A program made the translations under genes and the position numbers. Shown here one piece after another: positions 7,587 through 14,481 of a stretch of 35,741 bases of DNA. The notes under the pieces were generated by a model. The model was not told the DNA's origin, did not search any database, and was given only the letters and a program-made list of their open reading frames with translations. Source of the DNA: Candidatus Aminicenantota bacterium (GTDB taxonomy: Bacteria > Acidobacteriota > Aminicenantia > Aminicenantales > Aminicenantaceae); contig CP070750.1 in NCBI GenBank assembly GCA_020348385.1, positions 505,569 through 541,309 of the forward strand, in the 5' to 3' direction. Every line of letters starts with the position of its first letter. Position 1 is the first letter of the stretch.

Positions 7587-8489
7587 ATGTCACAAAAGAA
7601 ATGGGACAGCAACGATATCCCTGACCAGAAGGATCGAGTTGTTATAGTCACAGGTTCCAGCAGCGGTATTGGTTACCAGGCCGCAAAAGTTCTTACAGAG
7701 AAAAACGCAACAATGATCATCGCCGTACGAAATCAGCAAAAAGGGAATGACGCCGCTGACAAGATCAAGGCCGACAACCCGAATGCCGATGTCAAAGTCA
7801 TGGAACTGGATTTGGCCAGTTTGAAATCCGTTCACAGTTTCGCAACGAAATTTAAGGACAGTTATTCTAGGCTTGACCTGCTGATTAACAACGCAGGTGT
7901 CATGATGCCGCCCTATTCCAAGACTGCTGATGGATTCGAACTTCAGTTCGGCACGAATCACCTAGGCCATTTTGCCCTTACCGGGTTGCTCATCGATCTG
8001 ATCATAGGCACACCTGAATCCAGGATCGTCAATGTGTCGAGCTCTGGTCACCATTACGGCGATTTGAACTTCGACGACTTAAACTGGGAAAATCGGCCAT
8101 ACAAGAAGATGAAGTCCTACGGCGACAGCAAGCTCGCCAACATCTATTTTACTTATGAGCTGCAGAGAAGACTTGATGTTAACGGATCGAATACCATGGT
8201 CACAGCTTCACATCCTGGATGGACTGCGACAGAATTGCAAAGGCATGTCGGCGTATTGGATTTCCTAAATCACATCTTTGCCCAGGACATCACGATGGGG
8301 GCTTTGCCTACCCTGTATGCCGCCGTCGGTCCGGATGTTAAGGGCGGTGATTATTATGGGCCTTCAGGTTGGAAAGAGATGAAAGGCTATCCCAAGAAAG
8401 TTGAATCGAATGAATTATCACATGATAAAGAAATCGCCCAAAAACTGTGGGAGGTTTCTGAGGAACTTACAGGGATAAAATATCCGTGA
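7587..8489 (+). CDS. Short-chain dehydrogenase/reductase, retinol-dehydrogenase-like
   Basis: This is a classical SDR of 300 residues. It has the dinucleotide-binding motif TGSSSGIG (22-29), NNAG (101-104), the catalytic serine region at 150-153 (VSSS) and the catalytic pair Y178-x3-K182. The segment FGTNHLGHFALT and the overall length are typical of the retinol-dehydrogenase/WW-oxidoreductase-like group, which reduces carbonyls or oxidises alcohols with NAD(P)H. The physiological substrate is unknown. AAGGAG precedes the ATG. It lies between tetR (15-base gap) and the NmrA-like remnant (10-base gap); TetR-SDR pairs often respond to reactive small molecules. A direct role in ergothioneine synthesis is not required by the known pathway. 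Confidence 0.88.
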   Translation: MSQKKWDSNDIPDQKDRVVIVTGSSSGIGYQAAKVLTEKNATMIIAVRNQQKGNDAADKIKADNPNADVKVMELDLASLKSVHSFATKFKDSYSRLDLLINNAGVMMPPYSKTADGFELQFGTNHLGHFALTGLLIDLIIGTPESRIVNVSSSGHHYGDLNFDDLNWENRPYKKMKSYGDSKLANIYFTYELQRRLDVNGSNTMVTASHPGWTATELQRHVGVLDFLNHIFAQDITMGALPTLYAAVGPDVKGGDYYGPSGWKEMKGYPKKVESNELSHDKEIAQKLWEVSEELTGIKYP

Positions 8490-8499
8490 ACTGGAAAAA

Positions 8500-9039
8500 A
8501 TGAGTAGCAATATAAAATCAGCCATAATAACAGCCAACGACCAGTTGAGAGGAACCATCGTTAGAGAAATGATAACACAGGTTGGCGAACGCAACGGACC
8601 TTATATCGATACCGATTTGGATGCCATCCCGGACTACAAAAAAGAAGGAAAAATCGCCAATTGTGAGGCAGATGAAAAATATGCCTACACATCACGGGAA
8701 GAACTTGCCAGGACTTATGCTCATATCACCATGGATGATTCGCTGAACGGACAGGTTTACAATCTGCGCGGCGAAGCCGTCACGCAACAAGAGCTGACAA
8801 CTGTCATTAACAGTGTCTTTAATCTTGGGCCTATCTACGAATCGATTAGCGTTGACGCGAATATTCAGGACAGAGTGAAAGCTCATGGTGATTTCTTGGG
8901 TTACATAATCGTGGGCATTTATCAAGGAATCTATGATAGTGCGTTTGACATTCCATCTGACTATCGGAAAATATGCGGGTGGGAACGTCAGAGCTTGAAA
9001 CAAAAGGCAGAAGAATTTAAGGCCATTACTCAGCAGTGA
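8500..9039 (+). CDS. Internally deleted NmrA/QorB-like NAD(P)-binding protein (possible pseudogene)
   Basis: This 179-residue product matches the two ends of an NmrA/QorB-type quinone reductase but lacks the middle. Residues 8-30 correspond to the first Rossmann strand and helix, yet the glycine-rich loop (normally TGATGQLG) reads ITANDQLRG. From about residue 31 (ERNGPYID, matching the family's LRNGxY segment) it follows the C-terminal half, including YAYTSREELARTYA and FDIPSDYRKICGW. Full-length relatives have about 285-295 residues, so roughly 110 codons appear to be missing in frame. With a damaged nucleotide loop and no central domain it is unlikely to be an active reductase. The frame is intact, no clear ribosome site precedes the ATG, and it sits 10 bases after the SDR gene. 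Confidence 0.65.
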   Translation: MSSNIKSAIITANDQLRGTIVREMITQVGERNGPYIDTDLDAIPDYKKEGKIANCEADEKYAYTSREELARTYAHITMDDSLNGQVYNLRGEAVTQQELTTVINSVFNLGPIYESISVDANIQDRVKAHGDFLGYIIVGIYQGIYDSAFDIPSDYRKICGWERQSLKQKAEEFKAITQQ

Positions 9040-9050
9040 GAAAAAATATC

Positions 9051-10337
9051 ATGCATAGTCGACCGAGTCAGATATCCACTGAAGAATTGTACGAACAATC
9101 AGGGAAACCAGGCTTTCAATTGATCGATATCCGTTCGGTGGATGCGTATAACGGCTGGAGGCTTCGAAATGAAGCGCGAGGCGGGCACATCGAAGGTGCA
9201 AAAAGTCTGCCATTCAAATGGACGGATTATATCGACTGGATCGAGATCGTAAGGTCAAAAAATATTCTGCCCGATGATTCTCTGGTATTATATGGCTACG
9301 ACAATAGCGAAACAACGAAGGTGGCCCATCTGTTCAACCGAGCAGGTTATGAAGATGTGAGGACCTATCATTCCTTTGTCGATGAGTGGGCTGCGAATGA
9401 TAAACATCCCATGCAGAAGCTTTCCAATTATCGTCAACTGGTATCTGCTGAATGGCTCAATGAACTTATCCTAACCGGGATTGCTCCAGAACATGATAAT
9501 GATAAATTTGTCCTGTGTCATGCCTATTATCATGATAGGAAGGCTTATGAACGGGGCCATATTCCGGGTGCTATAGATTTGGACACTAACTTACTGGAAT
9601 CCCCTGAAACATGGAATCGTCGTTCCCCAGAAGAAATCAGAAAGGCGCTGGAAAACTTGGGCATAACCCATGACACGACGGTCATTTTATATGGAAGATT
9701 TTCTAATCCGGATATCAATGATCCCTTTCCTGGGAGCAGCGCAGGACATTTGGGAGCGTTCCGTTGTGCCTTTATCATGATGTATGCCGGGGTAGAAGAT
9801 GTGCGTATGCTCAATGGTGGATTGCAAGCTTGGATGGACGATGGATTCGAGGTCAGCAAAGAAGAAACAGTGAAAGCTCATGTGTCCGATTTCGGAGCAG
9901 CAATCCCCGCATGTCCTGAACTTGCAGTGGATATTCTAGAGGCAAAGGAAATATTGAAATCCGAAAATAAGAATCTTGTTAGTGTTCGCAGCTGGCGTGA
10001 ATTTATCGGTGAAGAAAGCGGCTATAATTACATAGAGAAACGAGGCAGAATTCCCGCGGCCGTGTTCGGGAATTGTGGAAGCGATGCCTATCACATGGAG
10101 AATTATCGCAACTTGGACCATACCACACGTGAATTCCATGAGATTGAAAAAATGTGGGCAGAGGTAGGCATCACATCCGATAAGCACAATGCCTTTTATT
10201 GTGGTACAGGATGGAGGGGGAGCGAAGCTTTTTTTAACGCTTGGCTCATGGGTTGGCCGCAGGTCTCGGTATTTGATGGCGGATGGTTTGAATGGAGCAA
10301 CGATGATAATAATCCATACGAAACAGGGATTCCCTGA
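9051..10337 (+). CDS. eanB: EanB-like triple-rhodanese hercynine sulfurtransferase (anaerobic ergothioneine synthase)
   Basis: This is a protein of three tandem rhodanese domains (about 10-125, 135-275 and 290-428). Only the third carries the active cysteine, C384 in FYCGTGWRGSE; the equivalent loops of the first two read LYGYDNSE and LYGRFSNP. Chlorobium limicola EanB has the same architecture. It uses a persulfide on C412 to place sulfur on hercynine without oxygen, with Y353 contacting the substrate. Here Y325 lies 59 residues before C384, the same spacing (EanB numbering from memory), within near-identical surroundings (GYNYIEKRGRIP, GSDAYHMENYRN). The methyltransferase that makes hercynine is encoded 20 bases downstream. 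The start is the ATG at 9051; a GTG at 9036 overlapping the previous gene is an alternative. An ordinary thiosulfate sulfurtransferase is much less likely given this context. Confidence 0.88.
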   Translation: MHSRPSQISTEELYEQSGKPGFQLIDIRSVDAYNGWRLRNEARGGHIEGAKSLPFKWTDYIDWIEIVRSKNILPDDSLVLYGYDNSETTKVAHLFNRAGYEDVRTYHSFVDEWAANDKHPMQKLSNYRQLVSAEWLNELILTGIAPEHDNDKFVLCHAYYHDRKAYERGHIPGAIDLDTNLLESPETWNRRSPEEIRKALENLGITHDTTVILYGRFSNPDINDPFPGSSAGHLGAFRCAFIMMYAGVEDVRMLNGGLQAWMDDGFEVSKEETVKAHVSDFGAAIPACPELAVDILEAKEILKSENKNLVSVRSWREFIGEESGYNYIEKRGRIPAAVFGNCGSDAYHMENYRNLDHTTREFHEIEKMWAEVGITSDKHNAFYCGTGWRGSEAFFNAWLMGWPQVSVFDGGWFEWSNDDNNPYETGIP

Positions 10338-10357
10338 CGGCCAGGAGTATTTAGTCT

Positions 10358-11365
10358 ATGAATTTTCATGAAGATGCTTCCCGTTCAGTTGCTCCTATCA
10401 CCATAAGCAATCTTTTGCCCAGTTCCATCAATGAAGATGAAGCCATTATGCCCATAATCGAGGGCCTTTCATCCGACCACAAGCGCATTTCAAGCAGGTA
10501 TTTTTATGACGCTGTGGGATCACAACTTTTTGAAGAGATTACCCTTCTTCCCGAATATTATCTTACCCGGACTGAAAAAAATATACTTAAGGATGTATCT
10601 CCTCAGATCGTCAGAAAATTGGTGGATATTGACATTATTGAAATCGGGAGTGGTGACAGCTCAAAGATTTCCCTTTTACTGGAGTCCTTACCTGCTGAGC
10701 GTATGGAGGCTATTCGTTATATACCCGTTGATGTAAACCAGGCGGCGATTGAAAATGCGGCAAAAAGTCTTATAAAAAACTTCCCCGGATTGAAAATTCA
10801 TGGAGTAGTTGGTGATTTTGAAAAACAACTCAACCGGATTCCCAAAGGTAAAAAGCGACTCATCTGTTTTTTTGGAAGTACGATCGGGAATCTCTCCAGA
10901 GAAGATTCCATGAAATTTATGGCCGAATTGGGAAGAATCATGCCCTCAGACGGGATGCTGCTGCTTGGTGTTGATATGGTAAAAGACATAGATGTGCTAG
11001 AGAATGCCTATAAAGACAGCAAAAAGATCACGGAAAAATTCAATCGAAACATTCTGAATGTGATCAATAATCTTGTGGGCACCGATTTTGTTCCAGATTT
11101 TTTTGAGCATATCGCCTTCTATAATGAAGAACATTCCCGCATCGAAATGCATTTAAGGGCCATGGAACGCATGGAGATCTCCACCCCATATTTAAAAGGC
11201 AAAATCATCATTCAAAAAGGAGAAACCATCCATACCGAAAATTCCTACAAATTTACACATAAACATATTGATGATCTGACACGGGCTGGAGGTATGGATG
11301 TTAAAAACATCTTCACTGATGAGAATAAGTGGTTTTCGCTGATCCAGTTTTGCAAAAGAGCATAA
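10358..11365 (+). CDS. eanA: Histidine N-alpha-methyltransferase, EgtD/EanA type
   Basis: This 335-residue SAM-dependent methyltransferase belongs to the histidine-specific family (EgtD; EanA in anaerobes). It converts L-histidine to hercynine (trimethylhistidine), the precursor of ergothioneine. Typical features are the N-terminal RYFYDAVGSQLFEEIT segment, the SAM-binding IEIGSGDSSK, the FFGSTIGNLSRED motif and the C-terminal E294-x-S296 (HTENSYKF). The last corresponds to E282/S284 of mycobacterial EgtD, which bind the substrate amine and imidazole. The length agrees with EgtD (about 320). AGGAG lies 10 bases before the ATG. No EgtB (oxygen-dependent sulfoxide synthase) or EgtC/EgtE is nearby. 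The sulfur step is instead provided by the eanB-like gene just upstream, so the anaerobic route is the natural reading. Confidence 0.92.
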   Translation: MNFHEDASRSVAPITISNLLPSSINEDEAIMPIIEGLSSDHKRISSRYFYDAVGSQLFEEITLLPEYYLTRTEKNILKDVSPQIVRKLVDIDIIEIGSGDSSKISLLLESLPAERMEAIRYIPVDVNQAAIENAAKSLIKNFPGLKIHGVVGDFEKQLNRIPKGKKRLICFFGSTIGNLSREDSMKFMAELGRIMPSDGMLLLGVDMVKDIDVLENAYKDSKKITEKFNRNILNVINNLVGTDFVPDFFEHIAFYNEEHSRIEMHLRAMERMEISTPYLKGKIIIQKGETIHTENSYKFTHKHIDDLTRAGGMDVKNIFTDENKWFSLIQFCKRA

Positions 11366-11373
11366 GGCGCGCG

Positions 11374-12594
11374 ATGATTGACGTACATAAACTCCGCAAA
11401 GATTTTCCTATTCTGGAAAAAAAGATTCACGGTAAGCCTTTGGTATACTTGGACAATGCAGCTACCACCCAAAAGCCTAAGATGGTGCTTGATGAGATCA
11501 TCGAGTTTTATTCCAGCATCAACAGCAATATCCATCGTGGAGTGCATTATCTGAGCGAGCAGGCAAGTATCGCTTACGAAAATGCCAGGAAAACGGTGAA
11601 GGGATTCCTCAATGCCAAAAGTGATTATGAGATAGTCTTTACGAGCGGGACAACTCAAGCCATAAACCTTGTCGCCAATTCTTTTGGCAGTAAATTCATC
11701 GAGGAAGGAGATGAGATCATCGTTTCAGAAATGGAACATCACTCTAATATCGTCCCCTGGCAAATTCTCTGCGAACGCACACAAGCCGAGCTAAAAGTCG
11801 CTCCTTTCGATGATGACGGGAAATTGATGATGGATGAACTGAAAGGGCTTATCACAGAAAAAACAAAATTGATAGCCATCGTATATGTCTCGAATGCGCT
11901 GGGCGTAGTCAATCCTATAAAAGAAATTATCGAGATGGCGCATACCCAAGATATCCCTGTGCTGATAGATGGCGCACAGGCCGTCCAGCACTTTCCTGTT
12001 GATGTTCAGGAACTTGATTGTGATTTTTTTGCCTTTTCTGGACATAAAATGTATGCAGAGACAGGCATTGGTGTCCTATACGGGAAAGAAAAATGGCTGG
12101 AAGACATGCCCCCCCATCACTCTGGAGGAGGCATGGTTGATTCCGTCACTTTTGAGAAGACGACCTACGCTGATTTGCCGTTCAAATTCGAAGCCGGAAC
12201 GGGCAATTATGTGGCAGCCGTAAGCCTGGCAAAAGCGATAGAATATATTTCGAAATTAAGCATGATGGAAATCACGATTTATGAAAATGATCTATTGAAA
12301 TACGCCACAGAGAAGTTAGATGCTATTGACGGTTTAATGATATACGGTCTCGCTCCAAAAAGATGCGGACTTATTTCATTCAATCTGGATAATATCCATC
12401 CCTACGATGTTGGCATGATATTGGACAAATTGGGCATCGCAATCCGCACGGGGACGCACTGCGCCGAGCCTGTGATGGAGCACTTTGGGATAAATGCGAC
12501 GATTCGGGCCAGCTTCGCGTTTTATAACACAAAGGAAGAGATCGATAAATTGATCGATGGCATGCATAAAGCACGAGTGATGTTGTGTAAATAG
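11374..12594 (+). CDS. sufS: SufS-type cysteine desulfurase
   Basis: This 406-residue PLP enzyme (class V aminotransferase fold) removes sulfur from cysteine and leaves a persulfide on its active cysteine. The PLP lysine is K225 (FSGHKMY) and the catalytic cysteine is C363 (RTGTHCAEPVM). These lie one residue from K226 and C364 of E. coli SufS, and N-terminal YLDNAATTQKP is typical of the type II group. It partners with SufE, encoded 31 bases downstream. No SufBCD scaffold genes are nearby, so this pair is unlikely to serve only Fe-S assembly. Its place between eanA and the reductase suggests it supplies persulfide sulfur to the EanB-like enzyme. The ATG at 11374 leaves an 8-base gap after eanA; an upstream in-frame start would overlap eanA. 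Confidence 0.93.
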   Translation: MIDVHKLRKDFPILEKKIHGKPLVYLDNAATTQKPKMVLDEIIEFYSSINSNIHRGVHYLSEQASIAYENARKTVKGFLNAKSDYEIVFTSGTTQAINLVANSFGSKFIEEGDEIIVSEMEHHSNIVPWQILCERTQAELKVAPFDDDGKLMMDELKGLITEKTKLIAIVYVSNALGVVNPIKEIIEMAHTQDIPVLIDGAQAVQHFPVDVQELDCDFFAFSGHKMYAETGIGVLYGKEKWLEDMPPHHSGGGMVDSVTFEKTTYADLPFKFEAGTGNYVAAVSLAKAIEYISKLSMMEITIYENDLLKYATEKLDAIDGLMIYGLAPKRCGLISFNLDNIHPYDVGMILDKLGIAIRTGTHCAEPVMEHFGINATIRASFAFYNTKEEIDKLIDGMHKARVMLCK

Positions 12595-12625
12595 TATGAT
12601 CGGATGAAAGATTTTGAATAACAAA

Positions 12626-13063
12626 ATGAAAAATACAATAAACGATATCCAAGATAAAATAATCGAAGAGTTTTCCGGACTGGATGACTGGATCGACAAG
12701 TATGAATACCTGATTGATTTGGGGAAAAGGCTAAATCCACTCGCCCTAACTTTGAAGACCGAAAAAAATTCCATGAAGGGCTGTCAATCCAAAGTGTGGA
12801 TCAATGCCGAGTTGAAGGACGGAAGATTATGTTTTTTTGCTGATAGTGATGCCTTGATCACCAAGGGATTGATCGCATTGTTGCTGCAGGTCCTTAACAA
12901 TCAGACCCCCAAAGATATTGTTAATTCTGACTTGTATTTTATCGAGAAGATGGGATTAAACGTCCATCTCTCGCCCAGCAGGGCGAACGGATTGATGTCT
13001 ATCGTGAAACAGATCAAATGGTATGGCCTGAAATATCACACAAGGGAAATTCAACAATATTGA
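12626..13063 (+). CDS. sufE: SufE-type sulfur acceptor protein
   Basis: This SufE-family protein of 145 residues accepts the persulfide from SufS on C53, located in KGCQSKVWI, the family's exposed active loop (C51 in E. coli). The N-terminal DIQDKIIEEFSGLDDWIDKYEYLIDLGK is characteristic. An in-frame TTG at 12614 would add four residues; neither start has a strong ribosome site, and the ATG was preferred by comparison with family N-termini. SufE normally relays sulfur from SufS to SufBCD. In this operon, where SufBCD is missing, it may relay sulfur to the EanB-like triple rhodanese. Confidence 0.92.
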   Translation: MKNTINDIQDKIIEEFSGLDDWIDKYEYLIDLGKRLNPLALTLKTEKNSMKGCQSKVWINAELKDGRLCFFADSDALITKGLIALLLQVLNNQTPKDIVNSDLYFIEKMGLNVHLSPSRANGLMSIVKQIKWYGLKYHTREIQQY

Positions 13064-13074
13064 GGCATAAAACA

Positions 13075-14451
13075 ATGGACAAATATGATGTGATTTGGAT
13101 CGGGACAGGTCAGGCGACAGGAACGGTTGTGCCACGGCTGGTTCAGGCAGGAAAAACCGTGGCAATTGCCGAAGGCGGTCCTTTTGGCGGCAGTTGTGTC
13201 AACTATGGTTGTACGCCAACCAAGACGATTGTCGCCAGCTCCAGAGCGGCACACATGGCTCGACGTGGTGCTGATTTTGGGGTCATCACGGGCGAGATAA
13301 CTGTTGATTTTGCTAAAGTCATGGAACGCCAAAACAAGATGCGAAGTGGGACAAGCTCTGGAATGGAAAACTGGTTGCGCGATATGGACAATGTAACTGT
13401 TTATGCAGGATTTGCTACTTTTGCCGGGCCCCATTCGGTGCGTGTCGGTGATGAGATGATCGAAGGGGAGACGATAGTCATCAATGCCGGTGGGCGCCCG
13501 CGCATTGCGTCCATCGATGGCATTGATAATGTTGATTGGCTAGACAACGCCCGTTTGCTAGACTTGCCAGAATTGCCCCAGCAACTTGTTATTGTGGGCG
13601 GCAGCTACATTGGTCTAGAATTCGCTCAAGCCTATTGCCGCCTGGGAAGCGAAGTTACCATTCTGGAAGGTTCTTCGCAACTCATGTTCCGAGAGGATGT
13701 CGACATCGCCACTGCCGCCAGAGAGATCCTCGAAGGAGAAGGGATCACCGTCCATCTCAATGCTGGCCTGAAAAAGTTGGCACAGAGTGCTCCCCAACAA
13801 ATCGATGTTTTCTTCGAACAGGACGGTGAAACCCAAAGGGTGCGGGGTACCCATCTTTTATTGGCGGTGGGCCGGATCCCCAACAGTGACCGTCTCAATC
13901 TGGAAGAGGCTGGCGTCGAGGTCAATGAACGCGGCTATATTCTCGTCAATGACGTGATGCAGACGAATGTGCCCCACATCTTTGCTGTAGGCGACATCAA
14001 TGGCGAAGGCGCTTTCACTCACACTTCGGTCAACGATGGCGAGATTTTTTGGGATTATTTTAATGGCAGCGAGGATCGCATCTTATCCGATCGCATCCCA
14101 ACATATGCTCTGTTTATCGACCCTCCGCTAGGACGCGTGGGAATGACTGAGAGGAAAGCGCGCGCGAGCGGTCGTAATGTGCTGATGGCCACCCGGCCCA
14201 TGAAAAATATATTACGCGCAAGAGAAAAAGATGAGACTGCGGGATTGGCGAAAATCCTGGTAGATGCGGATACCGAGGCGTTTTTGGGTGCAGCTGTTCT
14301 CGGCGTAGGCGGGGATGAAGTCGTCAATATGTTTACGCCATTTATGTATACAAATCAGTCCTACAAACTGTTTCGGAAAGCCGTTCTCACCCACCCCACC
14401 GTCGCCGAATTGATGCCTTGGATTTTGGATGACTTAAGACCGCTTGTCTAA
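13075..14451 (+). CDS. FAD-dependent pyridine nucleotide-disulfide oxidoreductase, mercuric-reductase-like
   Basis: This 458-residue class I flavoprotein disulfide reductase has the FAD motif IWIGTGQATGTVVPRL at the N-terminus, redox-active C41-VNYG-C46, and the NAD(P)H motif VIVGGSYIGLEFA. A second FAD motif follows (IFAVGDINGEGAF), then a dimerisation domain with H440-P-T near the end. The family moves electrons from NAD(P)H to a disulfide or similar acceptor. It lacks the N-terminal heavy-metal domain and the C-terminal cysteine pair of mercuric reductases, so MerA activity is unlikely. Dihydrolipoamide dehydrogenase is possible, but no lipoyl enzymes are nearby. As the last gene of the ean-suf operon, 11 bases after sufE, it may reduce a persulfide, polysulfide or ergothioneine disulfide; this is inferred from position. 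TGAGG precedes the ATG at 13075. Confidence 0.85.
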   Translation: MDKYDVIWIGTGQATGTVVPRLVQAGKTVAIAEGGPFGGSCVNYGCTPTKTIVASSRAAHMARRGADFGVITGEITVDFAKVMERQNKMRSGTSSGMENWLRDMDNVTVYAGFATFAGPHSVRVGDEMIEGETIVINAGGRPRIASIDGIDNVDWLDNARLLDLPELPQQLVIVGGSYIGLEFAQAYCRLGSEVTILEGSSQLMFREDVDIATAAREILEGEGITVHLNAGLKKLAQSAPQQIDVFFEQDGETQRVRGTHLLLAVGRIPNSDRLNLEEAGVEVNERGYILVNDVMQTNVPHIFAVGDINGEGAFTHTSVNDGEIFWDYFNGSEDRILSDRIPTYALFIDPPLGRVGMTERKARASGRNVLMATRPMKNILRAREKDETAGLAKILVDADTEAFLGAAVLGVGGDEVVNMFTPFMYTNQSYKLFRKAVLTHPTVAELMPWILDDLRPLV

Positions 14452-14481
14452 ACCCAACCACTAAATCGAAGTTTCTGGTCT

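Noticed and set aside
9051..10337. Annotation as an ordinary thiosulfate sulfurtransferase
   Set aside because: Three rhodanese domains with the cysteine only in the third, plus the adjacent histidine methyltransferase, fit EanB much better.
11374..13063. sufS-sufE as a housekeeping Fe-S assembly operon
   Set aside because: No sufB, sufC, sufD or sufU is present, and the pair sits inside the ergothioneine operon.
13075..14451. Annotation as mercuric reductase
   Set aside because: The redox pair fits, but the N-terminal metal-binding domain and the C-terminal cysteine pair are missing and no mer genes are nearby.
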